DNA from: Lachnospiraceae bacterium
GTDB lineage: Bacteria > Bacillota > Clostridia > Lachnospirales > Lachnospiraceae
Reading direction: 5' to 3'
DNA: 64,000 nucleotides
NCBI GenBank assembly: GCA_024690605.1
Contig: JAILOV010000016.1
Coordinates: 1 to 64,000, forward strand
The position numbers and the translations under genes are program-made. Below, in pieces: positions 14,795 through 22,903 of this stretch. The stretch's first letter is position 1. Each line of letters begins with the position of its first letter. The notes below the pieces were generated by a model. It worked only from the letters and a program-made list of their open reading frames with translations. It was not told where the DNA came from and did no database searches.

Positions 14795-15967
14795 TTATTT
14801 CGCCGTGTTGGCATCAGCCTTTTTGTATGCTGCCTCCAAAAGGGTTATATTCAGGATCGCAAATATCAGCAGATACACAGGCATGACAGCGATCCCGATA
14901 TGTTCCTGCATGATCCCGAATACCATCGGCATGAACGTACTGCCCACATATGCGGATGCCATCTGAAGACCGATCGCAGCTGCCGAATACCTTTTTCCGA
15001 AATTCTCGGGGGTCATATGCTGTATCGCGGGATATACCGGTCCCATGCCGGTTCCTGTGATGACAAAACCGATCGCGGCGACCGGATAATGCGAAACGGG
15101 AGCGAATATCATGATGATCCCAAGCAGCTCTGTGATGATCCCGATCCTGATCAGGAGCCTGTCGCCGAGTCTGTTTGAAATGAAGCCGGATATCAGCCGC
15201 CCGAGCATCAGTCCTCCGAAAATGAGGGATCCGAAGGAGGCAACCAGTTCATCGGATAATCCCGCCTTTGTTCCGGCAAAATAGCTCGGTGTCCACAGGA
15301 AACATGTCGCCTCGCCGGAGCAATAGGCATAGAATGCGATCAGTGTCAGAATGACGCCGGGCACTTTAAGTGTTTCTTTTATACCGGCACTGTTCCGGAT
15401 CTCTTCTTCATCGGAGACTTCTTCCGTCTTCTTCCATAAAGGCAGTGAAATGATACACACGAGCAGTATCCCTGTCTGAACATATGCCGTCCAGCGATAT
15501 CCTTCATTCCACCTTGCTCTGCTGAGCGCCAGAGCCATGATATACGGACTGATCACAGCACCTACGCCATAAAAGCAATGAAGAAAATTCATGGCGGAAC
15601 TCGAATAATGATTCGCCACATAATGATTTACGGATGCGTCGATGGCTCCCGCTCCCAGGCCGTAGGGGACTGCGATAACGAACAGTACCCAGTATTCCTT
15701 TGATACGGAAAAACCGAGAAGTCCGAGTATCGTCATGAGTATGGAGACGATCACGATCCATTTTGTATGAAAACGCCTGATCAGTCCCGGACTGATAAGC
15801 GCGGAAATGATCGTCATAAAGGATATGGTCATCGACACATATCCGGCATATGATGACGGCACATGAAAAGCCACCTGCATCCTGGGCCAGCCCGATCCGA
15901 GAAGTGAATCGGGCAATCCCAGACTGATGAATATCAGATAGATCACTGCCAACAGTAATGACCCCAT
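14795..15967 (-). CDS. Major facilitator superfamily transporter
   Basis: A 390-residue membrane transporter with about twelve hydrophobic segments. The pattern includes YLIFISLGLPDSLLG in helix 1, VSMTISFMTIISAL, the gating segment PYGLGAGAIDASVNHYVANH, a central charged loop (KKTEEVSDEEEI), and FGGLMLGRLISGF at the start of the second half. Helix 1 with GLPDSLLG and the NHYVANH motif recall MFS members of the sugar or FucP-like branch; the substrate is unknown. ATG 15967 lies five bases after GGAGG; an in-frame TTG at 15979 overlaps that site. The gene stands alone on the minus strand. Confidence 0.85.
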   Translation of the reverse strand: MGSLLLAVIYLIFISLGLPDSLLGSGWPRMQVAFHVPSSYAGYVSMTISFMTIISALISPGLIRRFHTKWIVIVSILMTILGLLGFSVSKEYWVLFVIAVPYGLGAGAIDASVNHYVANHYSSSAMNFLHCFYGVGAVISPYIMALALSRARWNEGYRWTAYVQTGILLVCIISLPLWKKTEEVSDEEEIRNSAGIKETLKVPGVILTLIAFYAYCSGEATCFLWTPSYFAGTKAGLSDELVASFGSLIFGGLMLGRLISGFISNRLGDRLLIRIGIITELLGIIMIFAPVSHYPVAAIGFVITGTGMGPVYPAIQHMTPENFGKRYSAAAIGLQMASAYVGSTFMPMVFGIMQEHIGIAVMPVYLLIFAILNITLLEAAYKKADANTAK

Positions 15968-16041
15968 GGATCCCTCCAAATGTTTGGCTCTTGCCTGTTC
16001 ATAAATACCAATAGTTTATCAGACAGATCCGGATTATGCAC

Positions 16042-16126
16042 CTTTGTCTCTTTTTTGCCCGGAGAGTTCATGATAAAATGATGGGGATGTCGCCATATCG
16101 GCATTTGTGATATGAAAAGGGATGAT
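16042..16126 (+). promoter_or_regulatory. Promoter/leader paralogous to 9136-9221
   Basis: A T-rich stretch and GCCCGG precede ATGATAAAATGATGGGGATG (16070-16089), which is identical to 9165-9184, and a CATATCG follows, as in the other copy. A TTTTTT / TAAAAT pair with a 17-base spacer can be read in it, with a weak -35. Confidence 0.4.
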
Positions 16127-16444
16127 ATGAGCAAAAGAATACCGATGATCGGAATAATTGCTGTAATACTCTACTTTCTGTCGGTAGGGGCTTTTTTGAT
16201 CAGCAAAGCTGACACAGCCCTTACCGTTTGGGAATTGATGACGGTTATCAGCGGGCCGATCGTGCTGTTGGTATTGTTGGATCTAAGCGGCCGTTTATCC
16301 GTGCCTGATATAGATCGCCGGGCGATGCTGGCGTTTATCTGTTTGGGATCGCCCGTTGCTTCATCCGATAAGACCACGCGGTGCATGAAAACGCTTTCCC
16401 TGATAAACGGGATCCTCTGCGTAATGAGGTTGCGCGGGCAATAA
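16127..16444 (+). CDS. Small membrane protein, probably frameshifted remnant
   Basis: Starting at ATG 16127 the first ~70 residues contain two clear membrane segments (MIGIIAVILYFLSVGAFLI and ELMTVISGPIVLLVLLDLSG) separated by KADTALTVW, followed by RRAMLAFICLGSPVASS. The last ~25 residues (DKTTRCMKTLSLINGILC..) lose that character and look frame-shifted or recombined, so a longer four-to-six-helix protein was probably intended. It is preceded by a leader nearly identical to that of the short membrane ORF at 9222. Confidence 0.45.
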   Translation: MSKRIPMIGIIAVILYFLSVGAFLISKADTALTVWELMTVISGPIVLLVLLDLSGRLSVPDIDRRAMLAFICLGSPVASSDKTTRCMKTLSLINGILCVMRLRGQ

Positions 16445-16466
16445 TGATTAAGGAGGAACGCAAACG

Positions 16467-16928
16467 ATGATCCGATCCGCAAAGAACGAGGATATTTCTC
16501 AGATCAATAAGCTGCGGGAACAGGTAAACGCCCTTCATGTCAAGGGGAGACCTGATATATTTAAGGCGGGGTTTTCCAGGGAATTTCAGGATCGCGCAGC
16601 ATGGTATCTGCAATCGGAAGACAATGAGATCTTTGTTGATGACAGAGACGGTGAGATTGTTGGTATGGTAATGGTGGATTACATAAGCAAGCCGGAAAGC
16701 CCTTACGGACTGGCCCGTGAATTCTGCCATATTGCTGAAATATGCGTAGACGAGAAATGGCGCAGAAAAGGAGTCGCGCATGAGTTGATGGAGTGTGTCC
16801 GTACCGAGGCAAGAAAAAAGGGCATGACAAAGATCGAACTTGATGTCTGGGCATTTAACGATGCACTTGGTTTTTACGAAGCAGAGGGGTTTCATGTGTT
16901 TCGCAGATTCCTGGAGTGCGATCTGTAA
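16467..16928 (+). CDS. GNAT-family N-acetyltransferase
   Basis: A 153-residue acetyltransferase: MIRSAKNEDISQINKLREQV at the start, the core strand FVDDRDGEIVGMVMVDYI, the acetyl-CoA loop ICVDEKWRRKGVAHELMECV, and ELDVWAFNDALGFYEAEGF with the family's C-terminal FYEAEGF. A strong AAGGAGGA lies before ATG 16467. The next gene begins 13 bases after its stop, so they probably share a transcript. The substrate is not predictable. Confidence 0.88.
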   Translation: MIRSAKNEDISQINKLREQVNALHVKGRPDIFKAGFSREFQDRAAWYLQSEDNEIFVDDRDGEIVGMVMVDYISKPESPYGLAREFCHIAEICVDEKWRRKGVAHELMECVRTEARKKGMTKIELDVWAFNDALGFYEAEGFHVFRRFLECDL

Positions 16929-16940
16929 TGAAGAGGAAAA

Positions 16941-17780
16941 ATGAATTTCCCTGCATTTGTAGATGATATCAAAAAAAACGGCTGGAATGTCTTCGGTACG
17001 GAAGTGTACAGGGATGGCAGACTGATCCATGCCTGGGGAGATACGCAGGATGACATGCATGATATCTACTCTGCGACAAAGGCTGTTTTGTCTGTCGCCT
17101 TTGGCATCCTGTATGACAGAGGTCTTATCGGTCTCGATGATCCGATCCTGAAATACATCTCTGAGCCTGCCGGACCGGGCTGGGAAAAAGTGACGGTCAG
17201 ACGTCTTCTCACCATGTCAGTTTTGGATCTTCCGTTCAGACCGGAGGGAGATCACTGGATCCGGTTCTCGTTAAACTGCGATGTCGATCCTGATGCGTGC
17301 GGGTTTCATTACAGCAATATCTGCACTTATCTGGTGGGGGTCGCGCTCACAAACATACTGGGTTCCGATCTTGGCAGATTTATAGAGGACGAGATCTTTG
17401 CGCCTCTGCATATTGATCATTATGAATATACGCGAAGTCCCGAAGGGTATTTCTACGGCGCATCCGGTATGAAACTTCGTGTCCATGATCTGAGCAGATT
17501 CGGACTTCTTCTCATGAATGACGGTGTATATGAGGACAGAAGGATCATCTCGGAGGAATATGTGAAAATGGCGACCGCCGTTCAGCAAATGAACAGAGAG
17601 GGCGGGTATGGCTTCTATATCTGGAAGTATCGTGACGGCTACAGCATCAACGGCAAATGGAAGCAGAAATGCTATATCCTGCCTTCCCGCGGTATTGTTG
17701 TGACCTATCTTTCGCACATCGAAGATGATTCCCATGATCTGCTGGAAAGCATGGAAAGGAATATCCTGGGGATCGCATAA
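16941..17780 (+). CDS. Serine hydrolase, class C beta-lactamase/PBP fold
   Basis: A 279-residue protein of the beta-lactamase-related serine hydrolase group. It carries the SxxK motif (SATK in DIYSATKAVLSVAFG), the YxN motif (YSN in CGFHYSNICTYLVG) and a FYGASGMKLRVHDLSRFG segment typical of the family. No signal peptide is visible, so it is probably cytoplasmic and acts as an esterase or peptidase rather than in resistance. It is shorter than true class C enzymes. AGAGGAAAA precedes ATG 16941 and it follows the GNAT gene closely. Confidence 0.85.
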   Translation: MNFPAFVDDIKKNGWNVFGTEVYRDGRLIHAWGDTQDDMHDIYSATKAVLSVAFGILYDRGLIGLDDPILKYISEPAGPGWEKVTVRRLLTMSVLDLPFRPEGDHWIRFSLNCDVDPDACGFHYSNICTYLVGVALTNILGSDLGRFIEDEIFAPLHIDHYEYTRSPEGYFYGASGMKLRVHDLSRFGLLLMNDGVYEDRRIISEEYVKMATAVQQMNREGGYGFYIWKYRDGYSINGKWKQKCYILPSRGIVVTYLSHIEDDSHDLLESMERNILGIA

Positions 17781-17912
17781 GAAAAATCAATGACGGCAGG
17801 AAGGCGGGGCGCTAAAGTGTGCTTTGGAATCTGCCGAAACAGATAACGGAAAGGTATGTCCAGGGACGGACATATGCTCAAAACCAGGGAGGTGCGGAGA
17901 AAGGAGCAGGCG

Positions 17913-18725
17913 ATGAATTCGATAACAAACAACACGGCATCTGTGATGAATGCTTATCAGAACGCACAGGCGCAGGCAGCGAACAAAACGGCGGAACCGA
18001 CCAAAGCAAAGACCACGGAGGGCCTCGGGAAGACCGTGGGCAAGCCAGAATTGTCCGAGGAGGGCAGGAAGTACTATGACGAACTGAAAAAGAAGTATCA
18101 GGACATGGATTTCGTGCTGGTCTCCAAGGATATGAAGGAGGTCGCCAAACAGCAGGCCGGCAGCTACGGCAACAAGAACCGCATGGTGGTGCTGATCGAT
18201 GAGGAAAAGATCGAGCGCATGGCCACCGATGAGGCCTACCGGGCAAAGTATGAAGGACTGATCTCGCAGGCGCAGACACAGCTGCCGCAGCTGCAGAACG
18301 CGCTGCTGAACACGCCGGGCGCAAAGACCGTCGGCATGCAGGTCAAGGATGACGGAACAGCATCCTTCTTCGCTGTCATGGACAAGAGCATGACCGCGCA
18401 GCGGGAGCGTGTCGCGGCAAAGAGGGCCGAGAAAAAGGAAGCCGAGAAAAAGGCCGCGAAGAAGGCCGAAAAGAAAGAGATTGAAGAAAAGCGCGCCGAG
18501 AAACGGGCGGAAAAGAAAGCGGATGAAGAAGCAAGGGAAAAGGAGAACATCGAAGACTTCACGGATGACGACTGGGGAGAGGACGGCGATTATGAACTCC
18601 TCCAGGCCGACAGCGCCGAGGAGCTGATCCGCATGATGGAGGACTGGGCGATGGCAAGACGCAGCGACACCGTGCTTACACCTGCGGAGGAACTGGTGGG
18701 CGCGCACGTGGATTTCAAGGCGTAG
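17913..18725 (+). CDS. DUF6033-like protein with a charged coiled coil
   Basis: About 270 residues. The opening MNSITNNTASVMNAYQNAQAQA, the KPELSEEGRKYYDELKKKYQDMDFVLVS segment and the LIDEEKIERMATDEAYRAKYE region match a family I know as DUF6033, common in Lachnospiraceae and of unknown function. Residues ~165-215 are an uninterrupted Lys/Glu/Ala-rich helix with many AEKK repeats, likely a coiled coil. The C-terminus is acidic. There is no signal peptide or membrane segment. The start at 17913 is set by GGAG six bases upstream; the frame is open to 17856. A terminator follows the gene. Confidence 0.7.
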   Translation: MNSITNNTASVMNAYQNAQAQAANKTAEPTKAKTTEGLGKTVGKPELSEEGRKYYDELKKKYQDMDFVLVSKDMKEVAKQQAGSYGNKNRMVVLIDEEKIERMATDEAYRAKYEGLISQAQTQLPQLQNALLNTPGAKTVGMQVKDDGTASFFAVMDKSMTAQRERVAAKRAEKKEAEKKAAKKAEKKEIEEKRAEKRAEKKADEEAREKENIEDFTDDDWGEDGDYELLQADSAEELIRMMEDWAMARRSDTVLTPAEELVGAHVDFKA

Positions 18726-18764
18726 AGGCCTGCGGTTCGATCTCGCTTTGCACTGTGGATATGA

Positions 18765-18797
18765 CCCCGAAAGCATTGTGCTTTCGGGGTTTTCTTT
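18765..18797 (+). terminator. Intrinsic terminator
   Basis: An 11-bp perfect stem (CCCCGAAAGCA at 18765-18775 with its complement at 18779-18789, loop TTG) is followed by TTTTCTTT. It ends the DUF6033-like gene and separates it from the phosphorelay genes. Confidence 0.9.
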
Positions 18798-18903
18798 CCG
18801 GGTTTTTGCACCGGCTCTTCCTTTGTGCCCGAAAATATGATAAAATTTGGGGTGTTGCAGCCGCAGAAGGTAGATGTGAGAGATCTTCCGGGAGAAGAAC
18901 AGG

Positions 18904-19713
18904 ATGAAACTCAAGGTACTGGTTACGGGGAAAAATCTTAAGGTCGCAAGGGACATCTGCGAACATCTGGAGACGGATCGGGGTTACATGACGGTCAAAT
19001 GCCCGCCCAGCAAGAGCGCGCTTTTTGATCTGACGCTGGCGGAGCTTCCGCGGGTCGTCATCGTCTGCATGGGTGATGAGACGGTGGACACGATCAGCGC
19101 CTACAACGTGCTGAAGAAGGCCGCCAAGCAGGGCAACTGTACGGTCATCGTGATCGCGAGCGAGGAGGATGAGGCCTATTTCATCAAGCATACCGAGCTT
19201 ACCAGGGTGCTGTTCCTGTCGAGGCCGGTCTCGCTGTTCGCGCTTTACGAAAAGCTCAACGATATTGAGGAAGAGCTCAATCGCAACAAGGACAGCCTCA
19301 TGTCGACCTTCCGGGAGTATCTCGGCGACGAGGCCGAGGAGCATGCCGGAAAGAAGCACATCCTGGTCGTTGATGACGATTCGGAGCAGCTGGTCCACAT
19401 CAGGGAACAGCTGGAGGAATTCTATGACGTGTCGCTGGTCAAGTCCGGAGACGCCATGTTCAAGTTCCTTTTCAAAAAGATCCCGGATCTGATCCTGCTG
19501 GATTATCTGATGCCGGACAAGGACGGCGGGCAGGTTCTCAGACAGATGCGTTCGATCGATGACTACGCCTCGATCCCGGTCATCTTCCTGACGGGTGTGA
19601 CCGAAAAGAGCACGGTGATCCAGCTTCTGTCCGAGCTGCGGCCGCAGGGCTACATCGTCAAACCGGCGAAGAAATCCGAGATCGTGGCAAAGATCATTGA
19701 CGCGTTGGAGTGA
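18904..19713 (+). CDS. Two-receiver response regulator without output domain
   Basis: A 269-residue protein. Residues ~1-115 look like a degenerate receiver (MKLKVLVTGKN, then VVIVCMGDE where the phospho-acceptor should be). Residues ~147-269 are a complete receiver: acidic pair in LVVDDDSEQ, phospho-acceptor Asp200 in LILLDYLMP, Thr in VIFLTGV and Lys in YIVKPAKK. No DNA-binding or enzymatic output domain follows, so it likely passes phosphate or acts by protein contact. A TATGATAAAAT box lies at 18838-18846. The Hpt gene overlaps its stop region, and the hybrid kinase gene follows. The second receiver resembles the last domain of the kinase at 53641. Confidence 0.85.
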   Translation: MKLKVLVTGKNLKVARDICEHLETDRGYMTVKCPPSKSALFDLTLAELPRVVIVCMGDETVDTISAYNVLKKAAKQGNCTVIVIASEEDEAYFIKHTELTRVLFLSRPVSLFALYEKLNDIEEELNRNKDSLMSTFREYLGDEAEEHAGKKHILVVDDDSEQLVHIREQLEEFYDVSLVKSGDAMFKFLFKKIPDLILLDYLMPDKDGGQVLRQMRSIDDYASIPVIFLTGVTEKSTVIQLLSELRPQGYIVKPAKKSEIVAKIIDALE

Positions 19714-19718
19714 GTGCG

Positions 19719-20321
19719 ATGGACTATGATTTCAGCTGGCTCGCGGAGGCGGGTCTGGATACCGGGACGGGACTGGATTACACGGGCGGAAAGGAAAAGT
19801 ATCTCTCCGCGTTGCAGCGCTTTTTCAAAAGCCATGAGAAAAACAGGGCCAGAGTCCTTGATTATTTTGAGAGCAAGGACTGGGAGAATTACAGGATCAC
19901 CGTACACGCGTTAAAGAGCAACGCGAAGATGATCGGCGCGACGGACCTGAGCAAAGCATTTGAAGCGCTGGAGACGGCCGCGGCATCGGGCGATACGGCA
20001 GCTATCGAGCGGGATCATGCACCCGTCATCGAAGCCTATGATCATCTTGCGGAGGTGTTAAAGCCCATCGGCGAGATGGGAGATGTCCGCGCGGCGGATG
20101 AGATCTCCGCCGAAGTGGCAAGAGAGACGGCGGACAAGCTGCTCGCTGCGCTTGATGATTTTGACGACGAACTCTCCAAGGAGCTCGCGACGAAGCTTTC
20201 CGGTTATCCCTTCCGGATCACGCAGAGGGACCGGCTTAAGGAAGCGGCGGGCCTGATCGAAGACTTCATGTATGACGAGGCGGCGGAGATCATCCGCGAG
20301 ATCGTGCCTGCCATAGAATAG
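19719..20321 (+). CDS. Hpt-domain phosphotransfer protein
   Basis: About 200 residues. The N-terminal helical domain carries the phospho-accepting histidine (near residue 63) in VHALKSNAKMIGA, with the following ALETAAASGD helix typical of Hpt domains. The C-terminal ~90 residues are helical and acidic (DELSKELATKLSGYPF..EEAAEIIREIV-like) and are not recognised. ATG 19719 has GGAG nine bases upstream; a GTG at 19710 overlapping the previous stop is an alternative. It sits between a receiver protein and a hybrid kinase and should carry phosphate between them. Confidence 0.82.
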   Translation: MDYDFSWLAEAGLDTGTGLDYTGGKEKYLSALQRFFKSHEKNRARVLDYFESKDWENYRITVHALKSNAKMIGATDLSKAFEALETAAASGDTAAIERDHAPVIEAYDHLAEVLKPIGEMGDVRAADEISAEVARETADKLLAALDDFDDELSKELATKLSGYPFRITQRDRLKEAAGLIEDFMYDEAAEIIREIVPAIE

Positions 20322-20350
20322 ATCATTCTGCGCGTCGGGGGCCGGGGACA

Positions 20351-22903
20351 TTGAAGAAGATCAGGATCATCCTAACCGCGATGCTCATCATCGTGTTCGG
20401 CTATATTTTCATCGGCGAGTTTGTGCTGCCCGCCAACACCCCCATCAACGGCAACATCTGCGATACATTACCCAATGATGCATGGTTCGAGGTCCGTTCC
20501 GACGGCAGCCGTGTGCCCTTTGCGGTGCCGGGCCGCACGGACGGTGACATCGTGCTGGAGACAACGCTGCCGGAAGTGTTCGACAAAGACTACGCCGTTC
20601 TGTGCTTCCGCGGCAAGGATATGGAGATCTTTGTCGACGACGCCCTGCGTGAGGAGTTTCACACCACGGACTACGCACTTTTCGGCGATCAGTCCGCGGA
20701 GTGCTATGTCATGGCATCCGTCTATCCGGAAGACGCCGGAAAGGTCCTCCGCGTGCACTATGACTATAACTCCGGGATGATCTATGAGGTCTACATCGGC
20801 ACGCGGCTCGGGATCCTCACCTGGCTGTTCGAGCGATACGGTCTGGAATTCTTCGTGGGCCTTGCGATCCTGCTTTTGGGCGTCATCAGTCTGGTCGCTT
20901 CCGTCACCTATAAATATATCCACAAGAAATATCTGGAGCTGGAACATCTCTCCATCGGCGTGATCCTCGGCGCCTGCTGGGTGCTCTCCAATTCGATCTT
21001 CAGACAGCTCTACACCAGGAACATCTCCGTGATGTCCAACATCCCGTTTCTGATGGTCATGGTCATGCCGGTGCCGTTCCTCGTGTTTATCGATTCCCTG
21101 CAGAACAGGCGCTATCATAAGGCGCATATGGTGAGCAGCTTCCTGGAGATCTTCAATTTCACGGTGAGCATCGCGCTGTTTGTCGCCGGCAAGGTCTCGC
21201 TGGAAAGCAGTTTCATCAACGCGGCGCTCTGCGCACTGATCAGTATCGTCGTGATGTTCGTGACGATCTTCATCGATCAGAAGCGGCATCTGCTTGCCTC
21301 CTACCGGGTGGTCGCGGTGGGCTTCGGCGTGCTGGCACTGGCGGCCGTCGCGCAGATCCTGGTCTATCAGTTCGCGCACAACGGCGTGTTCTCCGGTCTG
21401 TTCATGGCGATCGGCCTCTTCGGTTTCATGATCTGCGCGATCGTCCACACGATCAAGCAGCTGATCAACATCCGCCTGGAAGCCAATGAGATGATGCACA
21501 TCAGCAAGGCCAAGGACGATTTCCTGGCCAACATGTCGCATGAGATCCGCACGCCTTTAAACGGGATCCTGGGCATGGATGAGATGATCCTCCGGGACAC
21601 CAGGGAGAGCAGGATCAGGAATTATGCACTGGAGATCAAAAGTGCGGGCAACACGCTGCTGTCTATCATCAACGATATCCTCGATCTCTCCAAGATCGAA
21701 TCCGAAAATTTCGAGATCCTTCCCGTGGAATATGACACCGCGTCCGTTTTGAACGACGTGTTGAACATGACCAGACACCGCGCGCAGAAGAAGGGGCTGG
21801 AATACAATTATCAGGTCTCCGAGCAGATCCCTTCCGCTCTGTACGGCGACGAGATCCGGATCCGGCAGATCATGCTGAACATCATTAACAACGCCATCAA
21901 GTACACAAAAGAAGGGCATGTGGACATCGATATCTCCGCGGAGTCCAAAATGATGGGCAATTTTGTGGATCTGATCATCCGGGTGGCCGATACGGGCATG
22001 GGAATCAGAGATGAGGACAAGGACAAGCTGTTCAAGAGTTTTCAGCGTCTTGAGGAGCGGAAGAACCGCAGCATCGAGGGGACGGGGCTCGGACTTCACA
22101 TCACGAACCGGCTGCTGGAGATGATGGAGGGCAGCATCACCTTTGAGAGCGAATACGGCAAGGGGAGCACCTTTACCGTCACGGTCCCGCAAAAGGTGGT
22201 CAAGGCGGAGCCGATCGGCGATTTCAGCAAGGCGGTCAACACCTATCTGAACAACATCGGGATCGACGAGGTGGGACTGTACGCCCCGCATGCGAGGCTG
22301 CTGGTTGTGGATGACAATGAGATGAATCTGGAGGTCATGGAGGGGCTGCTTAGGGACACGAAGATCCGGACCGACTATGTGGACTCCGGCCGCAAGTGTA
22401 TCAAAAAGGTGCAGGAGGTCCGCTACGACTGCATTCTCCTCGATCAGATGATGCCCGGCATGAGCGGCGAGGAGACCCTCAACGAACTGAGAGAAAAGGA
22501 TCTGTTGCAGGGGACGCCGGTCATCGCGCTGACGGCGGATGCCATCATCGGTGCCAAGGAAAACTATCTCGCCAAAGGGTTTACCGATTACATCTCCAAA
22601 CCGGTCAAATACGAGGTGCTGGAGCTGGCACTCAGGCAGTACATTCCCAAAGAAAAACAGCTCTCACCCGGCGGCGCGGATGAGCTCCCGGTCATGCTGA
22701 TCTGGGGCAATGACAGCGAGCGGCTCAAGGCGGAAAAAGACAGACTCGACGGCATCTACAAGTGTGTGTGCGTCGTGGGAGAAAAGGCCAAAGACCGGTA
22801 TCTGGAAAAGCACAGACCCGACGGCATGATGCATCTGTGTGATCCTGCCGCGGCATCGGAGACGGCGGACACACCCGTTCCGTCAGGCGCGTCCGTCAGC
22901 TGA
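20351..22903 (+). CDS. Hybrid sensor histidine kinase (7TM - HisKA - HATPase - REC)
   Basis: An 850-residue membrane kinase. One N-terminal membrane segment (residues ~5-22) precedes an extracytoplasmic domain (~25-165), followed by seven membrane segments (~168-385). The HisKA histidine lies near residue 397 (NMSHEIRTPLNG), the ATPase has NIINNAIKYT, DTGMGI and GTGLGL boxes, and a receiver (~655-770) has Asp in CILLDQMMPGMSG. About 75 unrecognised residues end the protein. Translation appears to start at TTG 20351 (KKIRII next) with GGGG about nine bases upstream; no better ATG precedes the first membrane segment. The 3' end overlaps the convergent purF by 8 bases. Confidence 0.88.
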   Translation: MKKIRIILTAMLIIVFGYIFIGEFVLPANTPINGNICDTLPNDAWFEVRSDGSRVPFAVPGRTDGDIVLETTLPEVFDKDYAVLCFRGKDMEIFVDDALREEFHTTDYALFGDQSAECYVMASVYPEDAGKVLRVHYDYNSGMIYEVYIGTRLGILTWLFERYGLEFFVGLAILLLGVISLVASVTYKYIHKKYLELEHLSIGVILGACWVLSNSIFRQLYTRNISVMSNIPFLMVMVMPVPFLVFIDSLQNRRYHKAHMVSSFLEIFNFTVSIALFVAGKVSLESSFINAALCALISIVVMFVTIFIDQKRHLLASYRVVAVGFGVLALAAVAQILVYQFAHNGVFSGLFMAIGLFGFMICAIVHTIKQLINIRLEANEMMHISKAKDDFLANMSHEIRTPLNGILGMDEMILRDTRESRIRNYALEIKSAGNTLLSIINDILDLSKIESENFEILPVEYDTASVLNDVLNMTRHRAQKKGLEYNYQVSEQIPSALYGDEIRIRQIMLNIINNAIKYTKEGHVDIDISAESKMMGNFVDLIIRVADTGMGIRDEDKDKLFKSFQRLEERKNRSIEGTGLGLHITNRLLEMMEGSITFESEYGKGSTFTVTVPQKVVKAEPIGDFSKAVNTYLNNIGIDEVGLYAPHARLLVVDDNEMNLEVMEGLLRDTKIRTDYVDSGRKCIKKVQEVRYDCILLDQMMPGMSGEETLNELREKDLLQGTPVIALTADAIIGAKENYLAKGFTDYISKPVKYEVLELALRQYIPKEKQLSPGGADELPVMLIWGNDSERLKAEKDRLDGIYKCVCVVGEKAKDRYLEKHRPDGMMHLCDPAAASETADTPVPSGASVS

